This document shows, one piece after another, positions 1 through 5,445 of a DNA stretch of 5,708 nucleotides. The notes under the pieces are model-generated. The model had not been told where the DNA came from and searched no databases. It saw only the letters and a program-made list of their open reading frames with translations. The stretch is from Clostridia bacterium. GTDB lineage: Bacteria; Bacillota; Clostridia; Oscillospirales; CAG-272. Location: NCBI GenBank assembly GCA_017420845.1, contig JAFQOC010000416.1, positions 1 through 5,708 on the forward strand. The letters are read 5' to 3'. Both the position numbers and the translations under genes were made by a program. The first letter of the stretch is position 1. Every line of letters starts with the position of its first letter.

Positions 1-50
1 ACCGATAAACCCAAATTTGACAGCCGACCGCCATTTCTCCCGTCGGACAG

Positions 51-79
51 TTGACAAATCCCTGAAAATCCGTTATAAT
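51..79 (+). promoter_or_regulatory. Sigma-70/sigma-A promoter of thiN
   Basis: A perfect -35 hexamer TTGACA (51-56) and a perfect -10 hexamer TATAAT (74-79) are separated by 17 bp, the ideal spacing. Transcription would start near 86, giving a leader of about 24 nt before the GTG at 110. That is too short for a TPP riboswitch, so expression is probably constitutive. A second TTGACA at 17-22 has no -10 partner at proper spacing. Confidence 0.85.
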
Positions 80-109
80 ATATCCATCCTCATCCAAAGG
101 AGGCACACC

Positions 110-736
110 GTGCGCGCGTTCATCTACACGGGCGGCACCGTCCGCACCGAAGTCATCACCGAGCATCCCAAGGCCGACGATCTCTGCATCGCCGCTGATT
201 CGGGCTATCATACCGCCAAGGCTCTGGGGGAGCGGATCGATCTCCTTCTGGGGGATTTTGACTCCATCGGAAATATTCCCCGAGACGAAGGCCTTGAAAT
301 TCAGCAGGTCCCCGCCGAAAAGGACTACACCGACACCCAACTGGCGGTGGAGATCGCCATAGAGCGAGGGGCTGACGATATCATCATCATCGGAGGACTT
401 ACGGGACGGCTGGATCATACCCTGTCCACTCTGGCCATTTTAGAGGAGCTCCACGCCCGCGGCGTCTACGGCTGTATCACCGACGGCCAGAGCCGCGCCC
501 GCTATCTGAAATCATCCTCCACCCTCATCGCCCGCAGCCCATACAAGTACCTGTCCATCATCGCCGTCGATGAGGTGGTGAAGGGCGTGGATATTGAGGG
601 CTGCAAGTACCCCCTGAAGAAAGCTACCCTTCACCGCCGCCGGCAGTTCGCCGTGTCCAACGAGATCACGGGGAACGTGGCGTTTATCGCGGTGAAAAAG
701 GGCGGGGTGTTTATCATCGAATCCAAGGATACGTAA
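110..736 (+). CDS. thiN: Thiamine pyrophosphokinase
   Basis: Cytoplasmic enzyme that transfers pyrophosphate from ATP to thiamine to make thiamine pyrophosphate, the last step of thiamine salvage. The 208-residue product matches the family's usual length. Motifs in order (residues counted from the GTG): AADSG at 28-32 and LGDFDS at 47-52, the Asp-rich nucleotide/Mg site; KDYTDTQLA at 71-79; GRLDHTL at 99-105; and the C-terminal thiamine-binding domain with KYPL at 166-169 and SNE at 183-185. The frame stays open upstream to a TTG at 17, but GTG at 110 is chosen because AGGAGG at 99-104 lies 5 nt before it and the consensus promoter ends at 79, so the upstream region cannot be translated from that transcript. 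It stands alone with its own promoter and terminator; in many Bacillota thiN sits near rpe and rsgA, which could lie to the left, outside the window. Confidence 0.95.
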   Translation: MRAFIYTGGTVRTEVITEHPKADDLCIAADSGYHTAKALGERIDLLLGDFDSIGNIPRDEGLEIQQVPAEKDYTDTQLAVEIAIERGADDIIIIGGLTGRLDHTLSTLAILEELHARGVYGCITDGQSRARYLKSSSTLIARSPYKYLSIIAVDEVVKGVDIEGCKYPLKKATLHRRRQFAVSNEITGNVAFIAVKKGGVFIIESKDT

Positions 737-760
737 CGTCCCATCCCGAGCCTCGGCCCA

Positions 761-779
761 AGCCCCGCGCGGGGCTTTT
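761..779 (+). terminator. Rho-independent terminator after thiN
   Basis: The arms AGCCCC and GGGGCT (761-776) enclose a GCGC tetranucleotide and are followed by TTTT at 776-779. It lies 24 nt past the thiN stop. The stem is strong but short and the T tract is minimal, so some read-through is possible; the next gene has its own promoter. Confidence 0.7.
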
Positions 780-803
780 ACCCGGATATTATGCCCCCAT
801 CTC

Positions 804-832
804 TTGACAAATTCTGCCACGTATGATAAGAT
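804..832 (+). promoter_or_regulatory. Extended -10 promoter of the GH71/99-like gene
   Basis: TTGACA at 804-809 lies 17 bp from a -10 hexamer TAAGAT at 827-832 (4 of 6 matches). The TG at 824-825 followed by one base gives an extended -10 element. Transcription should start near 839, leaving a leader of about 47 nt that contains three CCACA repeats and the ribosome binding site AAGGAG at 872-877. Confidence 0.7.
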
Positions 833-885
833 ATATTTGTGAGTTTTCCACAGATAAATCCACAATTCCACAAGGAGAAATCATC

Positions 886-1869
886 ATGCAAGAACGTTAT
901 GGAAAGGTCCTGCCCATCGGCGTAGGGCTCTACGAGAAAACACCCGCCGCCGAGCGTAGGGTCGGCATCGCCTACACCACCTGGAACACCGCCACCCACC
1001 CCCGTTGGGGAGCGGGCACCTGGGATCTCCCCTTGGACGGTCCCTACATCTCCGAGGATCCCGCCATCATCCGTAAGCACGGCATCCTGCTCCGTGACGC
1101 GGGCATCGACTTCGTGTTCGTGGACTGGACGAACAACACCTGCTACGACCCCGCGGCTCAGAGAGACAAGCTGGAAACCTTCCGCATGATCGAGGAGGCC
1201 ACCGACGTTCTCTTTGAAGAGTGGTCCCGTCTGGAGGGTGCGCCCAAAATCTGCATCTTCGCGGGCCCCGGCCACAGCATGCCCGAGAATCTGGAGAACG
1301 GAAACCATCAGAAGAAGGTGGATCAGATCTGGCGGGATTACGCATCCAAGTACCCCGATCTGTACTATCAGTACGACGGTAAGCCCCTGCTCATGTGCTA
1401 CGGCGCCACCCCCAACTTCTACGGTGCCGATCCCGTCTGGAAGGACGACCGCTTCACCGTCCGCTGGGTCACGGGCTACGTCGGTCAGCAGGAGGGGCTG
1501 TACGATCCCGAGACCATGCGCTCCTACCACTTCTGGAGCTGGGAGGAGCGAGGCACCCAGACCTATACCGTCAAGGACGGAAAGGTAGAGTGCATCTCGG
1601 TCACCGCATCCAGCCGCGCCCAGGGCAAGGAGGGCGATCGCGGCTACATTCCCGCCAGAGGCCGCCGCAACGGCGAGACCTTCCGCGAGCAGTTCGGCCG
1701 CGCCATTGAACTCGGCGCGGGCATGGTTCTGCTCATCTCCTGGAACGAGTGGACCACGGGGGAGCAGCTCTCCATGGAGATCTCCAAGGATCTGGAGCCC
1801 TCGGCGACTCTGGGCACCTTCTACTACGACCTCATGAAGGAGCAGATCAAGCTGTTCAAGGAGCAGTAA
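886..1869 (+). CDS. GH71/GH99-like putative glycoside hydrolase, cytoplasmic
   Basis: A 327-residue protein resembling the (beta/alpha)8-barrel proteins annotated as glycoside hydrolase family 71/99-like. The segments that suggest this are GIDFVFVDWTNNT at 73-85, KICIFAGPG at 121-129 and KPLLMCYG at 166-173 (barrel strands), and above all LLISWNEWTTGEQ at 282-294 with a following EPS at 304-306; a WNEW-type motif near the C-terminus is typical of this group and of WbsX-type proteins. Substrate and activity cannot be read from sequence; GH99 enzymes act on alpha-mannosides and GH71 on alpha-1,3-glucan. There is no signal peptide or membrane segment, so it probably works in the cytoplasm on imported or endogenous glycans. 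ATG at 886 is preferred to an in-frame ATG at 823 because AAGGAG (872-877) precedes it by 8 nt and 823 falls inside the promoter. It is monocistronic, with no sugar transporter or regulator beside it. Confidence 0.72.
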   Translation: MQERYGKVLPIGVGLYEKTPAAERRVGIAYTTWNTATHPRWGAGTWDLPLDGPYISEDPAIIRKHGILLRDAGIDFVFVDWTNNTCYDPAAQRDKLETFRMIEEATDVLFEEWSRLEGAPKICIFAGPGHSMPENLENGNHQKKVDQIWRDYASKYPDLYYQYDGKPLLMCYGATPNFYGADPVWKDDRFTVRWVTGYVGQQEGLYDPETMRSYHFWSWEERGTQTYTVKDGKVECISVTASSRAQGKEGDRGYIPARGRRNGETFREQFGRAIELGAGMVLLISWNEWTTGEQLSMEISKDLEPSATLGTFYYDLMKEQIKLFKEQ

Positions 1870-1878
1870 GCCCATCAG

Positions 1879-1909
1879 AAAAGGCACGTCCATGCAGGAC
1901 GTGCCTTTT
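1879..1909. terminator. Bidirectional terminator between convergent genes
   Basis: A perfect 13-bp stem (AAAAGGCACGTCC at 1879-1891, complement at 1897-1909) surrounds a 5-nt loop. T runs end the hairpin on both strands, so it can stop the glycosidase-like gene on the plus strand (stop at 1869) and the lgt-CPBP operon on the minus strand (stop at 1940). Confidence 0.88.
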
Positions 1910-1939
1910 GCGTAGGAAGAATGTTGTTAAAAATTGGGT

Positions 1940-2848
1940 TTACCATCCTGTACTTCCCCCGTGATAGATCTCTCCCACACGGTCAAGATCCAGCACGAAG
2001 AACTGCCATACCAGATACACAGCCGTCGCCACAGCCAGCACGGCGGTAAAGACCACCGTCGGCGTGTCCCACCAGGTGCCCGCCCCCAGGGTGGGCATCA
2101 GAGTCCCGCAAAAATCGTAGACGGCGTGGAGCAGGACGCAAAGCCAGATGTTTCGGGTCTTGAGGAGCACCACCGAGCACATAGCACCAATGAGGAAAGA
2201 GTAGCCCATCTGCAGAATCACTGCCCCAATCCCCGCGCCCATGAGCACGTTCACCAGATGGACGGCCCCGAAGACCGCCGAGGTCAGAATCAGGCTCCAG
2301 AACAGCCCCTTGCGGGTGGTGTGGCGTTTCTCGGCAAACATGAGAAAAATGACTCCTCGGAAGGCAAACTCCTCAAACAGTCCGATGGCCAGACATTCGG
2401 CCGCAAACCAGATAAGATAGACGGGGGCGTTATGGACCAGGTAGGCATCCCCCCAGATCATGGAAAGGATCGGCATATTGTTCACCACCACCAGAAAAGG
2501 GGGGATAGTGAAGACGAGAGACCGCAGGAAGGGCTTTTGGAAGGGGTTCAGTACCCGAAATCCGTCGTGGAGCAGGAGGGTCAGAAAGACCACCGCGCCT
2601 ATGCCGCGGGTCAGGGTCATGCTGATGAGGGGAGCCAGCACCGGGTCAGCCGACAGAGTGGGCTTGCCGATCTCCATCCAAAGCAGAACAGGGAGGGCCG
2701 CGAAAATGATCGCCATGCTGACCCTTCGGGAAAGGTAACGGCGGCGCTTGGGAGTCGTCGTGGGAGAGCCCTCGGCAGAGAGAGCGGCGGAGCTGGTGGC
2801 CTCGGTGTCTGTTGGCAGATCTTGAGGCTCCAAAGGACGGTTATTCAT
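1940..2848 (-). CDS. CPBP family glutamic-type intramembrane protease
   Basis: A 302-residue polytopic membrane protein of the CPBP (CAAX protease and bacteriocin-processing, Abi) family. The three diagnostic motifs are present: FEEFAFRG at 158-165 (EExxxR), FGAVH at 193-197 (FxxxH) and HAVYD at 241-245 (HxxxD in place of the more common HxxxN). The first 42 residues are hydrophilic and rich in Ser, Thr and Glu; about eight membrane segments follow, starting near 44, 72, 112, 142, 182, 206, 232 and 262 (by eye). The start is supported by AAGGAG at 2855-2860, 6 nt before the ATG. That ATG overlaps the last codons of the upstream lgt-like gene by 8 bp, which implies translational coupling and one transcript. 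Family members process prenylated or peptide substrates, act in bacteriocin immunity, or remove C-terminal sorting tails (myxosortase). The pairing with an Lgt homologue and neighbouring Cys-containing C-terminal tails makes the last role attractive here, but this is inference. Confidence 0.9.
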   Translation of the reverse strand: MNNRPLEPQDLPTDTEATSSAALSAEGSPTTTPKRRRYLSRRVSMAIIFAALPVLLWMEIGKPTLSADPVLAPLISMTLTRGIGAVVFLTLLLHDGFRVLNPFQKPFLRSLVFTIPPFLVVVNNMPILSMIWGDAYLVHNAPVYLIWFAAECLAIGLFEEFAFRGVIFLMFAEKRHTTRKGLFWSLILTSAVFGAVHLVNVLMGAGIGAVILQMGYSFLIGAMCSVVLLKTRNIWLCVLLHAVYDFCGTLMPTLGAGTWWDTPTVVFTAVLAVATAVYLVWQFFVLDLDRVGEIYHGGSTGW

Positions 2849-3698
2849 GGTTCTCTCCTTGGGAAGCAGGCTCAGCCTCGCTCACATCTGCGGAGGGAGC
2901 GGCAGAAGCCTCGCCGACAGCCTCCTCTGCCTTCTTGGCCTTACGGCCATCCACGTACAGCTCAACGGCCAGAAGAGCCAGGCCGCCGGCCAGAAGCAGA
3001 ACCGAAATGAACTGGGAGGGAGTCAGAAAATCCACGATGGTCGCCCCGCGGTAGTCGTTCCGCAAAATCTCGGCGATAAAGCGCCAGACGGCGTAGGCCA
3101 TCATGTAGGCGGGCATGATGTACTTTTTTCCCTTCTTGAACATGACCAGGAAAATGGCAGACAGGGCAAAGAGATACAGTGCCTCATAGAGCTGAACGGG
3201 CACCACCTTGTAGCCAAGATGGACCATTTCAATGCCGTACCAGGCATCGCACTTGGCACCATAGCAGCAGCCCGCCATGAGGCATCCCAGACGTCCGAAG
3301 CCGTGGGCCACGGTGATGCAGGCAGGAGCGATGTCGGACGCTGTGCGAAGATGGGGGACGTGATACTTGTCGGGGAACAGGAAGTGGCCCACGATGAAGT
3401 AGATCAGAATGAACATCGCGGTACCGCCGATGAGACCTCCGTAAAAGGTGGCGCCCGTGCTGTTGGTGATCTCAAAGGTGCCCTTGGCCATATAGTTGTA
3501 GAAGGCCTGGAGAAGCACCGCGGAGCCGTAGCCCAGCACCACGGCGGCTATGGTATTCAGAAGAAAGAGATTCTGGAGCTTGGCACGCAGGCCGCGCCAG
3601 TCGGATTGCAGGCGAATAAAGCCCATACAGGCAATCACGCCAACGGCCATGAGGATGGAGTACAGATCCATTCCGAGGAACAGTTCATAGGGATACAT
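2841..3698 (-). CDS. lgt: Prolipoprotein diacylglyceryl transferase family protein (divergent Lgt)
   Basis: A 285-residue multipass membrane protein of the LGT family, which transfers diacylglycerol from phosphatidylglycerol to a Cys thiol on the outer face of the membrane. Landmarks from the ATG at 3698: FYGGLIGG at 85-92 (usually HGGLxG), HGFGRLG at 132-138, GCCYG at 143-147, PVQLYEAL at 167-174, RFIAEILRND at 206-215 and the final SQFIS helix at 228-232. The signature usually reading GRxGNFxNxE is instead GRLGCLMAGCCYG: the Arg is kept (R136), but Asn is replaced by C139 and two further Cys follow. The tail after residue 250 is charged and Ala/Glu-rich, probably cytoplasmic. ATG 3698 is chosen over ATG 3725 because AAGGAGG at 3704-3710 lies 5 nt upstream and 3725 is only 3 bp from the -10 hexamer. 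It overlaps the CPBP start by 8 bp. It may be the main Lgt or a paralogue for special substrates; the window cannot decide. Confidence 0.85.
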   Translation of the reverse strand: MYPYELFLGMDLYSILMAVGVIACMGFIRLQSDWRGLRAKLQNLFLLNTIAAVVLGYGSAVLLQAFYNYMAKGTFEITNSTGATFYGGLIGGTAMFILIYFIVGHFLFPDKYHVPHLRTASDIAPACITVAHGFGRLGCLMAGCCYGAKCDAWYGIEMVHLGYKVVPVQLYEALYLFALSAIFLVMFKKGKKYIMPAYMMAYAVWRFIAEILRNDYRGATIVDFLTPSQFISVLLLAGGLALLAVELYVDGRKAKKAEEAVGEASAAPSADVSEAEPASQGENHE

Positions 3699-3727
3699 AC
3701 AAGCCTCCTTGCAGGTTTCGTGCATCT

Positions 3728-3733
3728 ATTATA
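3728..3733 (-). promoter_or_regulatory. -10 element of the lgt-CPBP operon
   Basis: A perfect TATAAT on the minus strand (plus-strand ATTATA) lies 30 nt before the lgt ATG, predicting a start near 3721 and a leader of about 23 nt. At 17-bp spacing the -35 position (3751-3756) reads AATGTG, a poor match to TTGACA, so the promoter may depend on a regulator. Confidence 0.6.
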
Positions 3734-3740
3734 CCGCAAG

Positions 3741-3756
3741 AATGTGAACACACATT
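3741..3756. promoter_or_regulatory. Inverted repeat over the -35 region of the lgt-CPBP promoter (candidate operator)
   Basis: AATGTG (3741-3746), a 4-nt spacer and CACATT (3751-3756) form an exact 6-bp inverted repeat. It spans the -35 position and part of the spacer, where a bound dimeric protein would block polymerase. The size is modest and the site could be chance; no regulator gene is visible nearby. Confidence 0.3.
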
Positions 3757-3766
3757 GACCATTTTG

Positions 3767-3807
3767 AAAAAAAGACCGAGGGAACGGCAAGTTCCCTCGG
3801 CTTTTTT
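3767..3807. terminator. Bidirectional terminator after the propeller gene
   Basis: A perfect 10-bp stem CCGAGGGAAC (3776-3785) and its complement (3791-3800) enclose a 5-nt loop. On the minus strand it is followed by seven T (plus-strand A run 3767-3773), which would end the propeller transcript about 40 nt after its stop at 3844. On the plus strand six T follow (3802-3807). It separates the propeller gene from the lgt-CPBP operon. Confidence 0.88.
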
Positions 3808-3843
3808 CTGTTTTTATGGGGCTACAAACCCGCTTTTTTGCGG

Positions 3844-5307
3844 TCAGTCCTTCTTAGTCGCCACGAAAGCGGCGGCGGCGGTCAGCAGAGCCACGGCGCC
3901 AAAGCCCAGAGCAGAGCCACAGCCCGACTCGACAGGCTCGGTGGGTGCCTGGGTAGGTGCCTCGGTAGGCGTCTCGGAGGGCGCCTCGGTCACTTCCTCG
4001 GTTGGCGTCTCTGTGGGTGCTTCGGTAGGGGCTTCGGTTGTGACCTCCTCGGTGGGCTCCTCAGTCTCTGTGGGGGCTTCAGTGTCCCCTGCGGCTCGGT
4101 TCAGGTTGGCCACCAGCTTGTTGAAAAATTCATATCCGGTGTCCGTCAAGGGCGCAACCTGAACCGCGTTATACATCGTGGCATCGTTGCCGGCGTCGGA
4201 CACGAACAGTATGTCGTTCACAATCTGAATACGAGTAATACGGTCGCCATACTCGGCGGTCAGTGGAATCGTGGCGACGGTCTCGTAGGTCGTATCGTCC
4301 AAAACCACCACGGCAGACCCGTCCCTGAGACCGCACAACAGATAACCGCCCTCGTGCTCCACGCAGTAAACTCCCTTGAGCATGGCCACGTCAACGCAGG
4401 CAGATCCATCGGGCGTGATTTTCATGATACCGTCGACACCCTCCTTGGCGTTGACCGCCAGCCAGATGACGCCATCATCATCCACGTCCATGTATTGACC
4501 CTCATCCAGAGTAAAGTTGTTCCCTGCCACGGTGTTGGAGGAGTCGGAGAAAATGATGCAACCGCCCTGGCCGAAGTCCTTGTTCAGCTTAGGATTCTCA
4601 GGATCGGTAACGTCATAGCAGTAGAGCGCGTCATATTCGTAGTTCAGCATGAGGTAGCAGTAATATTTATCGCCGACTCTGGCCACATCAACGCCGTTGA
4701 TGCCCACGTGGATACCGCTCTCGTCGCCGGGCACGCCAAAGCTGCAGATCACCTCCAGGGCAACCTCCTCAAGAGTGCCGTCCTCCTGTTGCTTGGCAAT
4801 GCCCAGCTTATCCTCGTTGTAGTTCTTGGAGAAGGAGAAGCCCGCGTAAACGTAGCCTCGGTCATCGGCAGCTATGCCCTTAGCGTGGGAAAAGGGAGCG
4901 TAATCCAAGCCGGTCTCACCGTCATAGATATAGTACAGATCGGTGAGCAAGCACTGCTCGGTATCAAAGACCAGCACGCCGCGTACACCGGTTCCCTCAT
5001 TGAGATGACACATATACAGGTAACGGCCATCGGGAGACATGGCAAAGCCCCGCATATTCACGGTACAGGAGTAGCATTCGCCTCCCGCTTCGGGCACTTC
5101 GCCATACCACCAGAACTCGTAATAGTTTTCATTCAAATCAGAGAAAATATCGTAGCCTGACTGGATGTAGAGTGCCTGCAGCTCCAGAGAGCCCCAGGTA
5201 TCGTCGGTGACGTCGGGGGACAGGGCAGATACGCCCAGGGATGCCAGCGAGATCATCATGACCGCGCAGAGCAGAACACATACCAAAGCACGAATATTGC
5301 GCTTCAT
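3844..5307 (-). CDS. Secreted beta-propeller-like surface protein with TEAPT linker and C-terminal GCGS membrane tail
   Basis: A 487-residue exported protein in four parts. Residues 1-28 are a signal peptide (basic start, hydrophobic core, likely cut after VSA at 26-28). Residues 30-405 hold about six repeated units that look like beta-propeller blades, each with a small-residue turn followed by strands: AMSPDGRYLYM near 89-99, GIAADDRGYVYAGFSF near 144-159, GVDVARVGDKYYCYLML near 205-221, MDVDDDGVIWLAV near 273-285, YCVEHEGGYLLCGL near 314-327 and IVNDILFVSDAG near 362-373. This recalls NHL/YVTN/SMP-30-like folds, but no catalytic residues can be named. Residues 409-459 are a Thr/Glu/Ala/Pro linker suited to crossing the cell wall. 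Residues 460-487 are ESGCGS, a hydrophobic helix and a short KKD end, with C463 just before the helix. The mature ectodomain has about eleven Cys, unusual for a secreted Bacillota protein. Start supported by GGGAGG at 5314-5319, 6 nt upstream. A sensing, binding or structural role are all possible. Confidence 0.85.
   Translation of the reverse strand: MKRNIRALVCVLLCAVMMISLASLGVSALSPDVTDDTWGSLELQALYIQSGYDIFSDLNENYYEFWWYGEVPEAGGECYSCTVNMRGFAMSPDGRYLYMCHLNEGTGVRGVLVFDTEQCLLTDLYYIYDGETGLDYAPFSHAKGIAADDRGYVYAGFSFSKNYNEDKLGIAKQQEDGTLEEVALEVICSFGVPGDESGIHVGINGVDVARVGDKYYCYLMLNYEYDALYCYDVTDPENPKLNKDFGQGGCIIFSDSSNTVAGNNFTLDEGQYMDVDDDGVIWLAVNAKEGVDGIMKITPDGSACVDVAMLKGVYCVEHEGGYLLCGLRDGSAVVVLDDTTYETVATIPLTAEYGDRITRIQIVNDILFVSDAGNDATMYNAVQVAPLTDTGYEFFNKLVANLNRAAGDTEAPTETEEPTEEVTTEAPTEAPTETPTEEVTEAPSETPTEAPTQAPTEPVESGCGSALGFGAVALLTAAAAFVATKKD
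3900..3950 (-). repeat. 51-bp exact direct repeat, copy 1 (CTERM core)
   Basis: Identical over 51 bp to 5515-5565 in the same orientation. It encodes the end of the linker, the SGCGSALG motif and the start of the hydrophobic helix. Identity extends at 17 of 20 positions into the helix region (3880-3899 region versus 5495-5514 region). Identity at silent positions implies recent duplication or gene conversion, not only protein-level selection. Confidence 0.92.
3934..4083 (-). repeat. TEAPT-type 12-bp degenerate repeat encoding the wall-spanning linker
   Basis: About 50 codons encode repeated Thr-Glu-Ala/Glu/Thr-Pro tetrapeptides, with EEVT variants breaking the register. At DNA level this is a run of degenerate units around CTCGGTGGGTGC (plus strand). 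Such tracts tend to vary in copy number, so linker length may differ between strains. Confidence 0.8.
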
Positions 5308-5340
5308 AAGAAACCTCCCGTAAGAATGGATTTACCCCAC

Positions 5341-5388
5341 AAAAAGGGGCCTGCCCGCCCTGGTACAGAGCCACACGGAACGGGCAGG
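5341..5388 (-). terminator. Possible terminator/leader hairpin between the two surface-protein genes
   Basis: Minus-strand CCTGCCCG (5381-5388) pairs exactly with CGGGCAGG (5350-5357) across a 23-nt loop, then four C and five T (5345-5341). It could end transcription of the gene to the right, whose stop is at 5435. The loop is long and the T tract is short and not adjacent, so the call is tentative. The predicted start of the propeller transcript (near 5385) falls inside the first arm, so only read-through RNA would form the full stem. Confidence 0.4.
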
Positions 5389-5391
5389 TTT

Positions 5392-5400
5392 ATTATAGCA
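5392..5400 (-). promoter_or_regulatory. Extended -10 promoter of the propeller gene
   Basis: Minus-strand TGCTATAAT: a perfect -10 hexamer (5392-5397) with the TGN extension. The -35 position at 17-bp spacing (5415-5420) reads GTTAAT, a poor match. Predicted start is near 5385, about 78 nt before the ATG. The weak -35 overlaps the edge of the large inverted repeat at 5416-5445. Confidence 0.65.
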
Positions 5401-5415
5401 TTCGTATTTGGATTA

Positions 5416-5445
5416 TTAACAGATAATTCATGAATTAAGTGTTAA
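5416..5445. promoter_or_regulatory. 30-bp AT-rich inverted repeat upstream of the propeller gene (candidate regulator site)
   Basis: TTAACA, two bases, the 14-bp perfect palindrome TAATTCATGAATTA (5424-5437), two bases, then TGTTAA: 13 of 15 pairs match across the centre at 5430.5. It overlaps the stop codon of the gene to the right and the -35 position of the propeller promoter, with its centre about 45 bp upstream of the predicted start. No T tract follows, so it is a poor terminator. A site for a dimeric activator or repressor is more likely. Confidence 0.5.

Noticed and set aside
24..46. Inverted repeat CCGAC...GTCGG upstream of the thiN promoter
   Set aside because: Only 5 bp per arm with a 13-nt gap in GC-rich DNA; likely chance. 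No TPP riboswitch-like sequence was found either.
17..109. N-terminal extension of thiN from TTG at 17
   Set aside because: It contains the -35 and -10 elements, has no ribosome binding site, and the family fold begins right at the GTG at 110.
778..1893. Long minus-strand open frame of 371 codons opposite the glycosidase-like gene
   Set aside because: Antisense shadow in GC-rich DNA: no ribosome binding site, low-complexity Gly/Val/Leu composition, no family motifs, and it runs through the promoter and terminator of the plus-strand gene.
1934..3010. Plus-strand open frame of 358 codons opposite the CPBP and lgt genes
   Set aside because: His/Gln/Arg/Gly-rich translation without membrane or domain character, crossing two genes that have clear family motifs on the other strand.
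2847..3758. Plus-strand open frame of 303 codons opposite lgt
   Set aside because: His/Gly-rich shadow of a membrane-protein gene with no start signal; it runs through the lgt promoter.
3919..3930. LPXTG sortase signal at the C-terminus of the propeller protein
   Set aside because: No LPXTG-like motif is present; the tail has SGCGS instead, so a classical sortase A signal does not fit.
3934..4083. CRISPR-like or minisatellite interpretation of the repetitive tract
   Set aside because: Units are 12-bp degenerate codon repeats in frame with a surface protein, with no spacers.
3755..4162. Plus-strand frame with GASVGVSVGAS repeats that looks like a repetitive surface protein
   Set aside because: It is the opposite-strand reading of the TEAPT linker; the start lies in the terminator region.
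3838..5160. Plus-strand open frame of 440 codons opposite the propeller gene
   Set aside because: The Gly/Arg/Cys-rich start is just the TEAPT repeat read backwards, and there is no ribosome binding site. The minus strand has signal peptide, linker, anchor, promoter and terminator.
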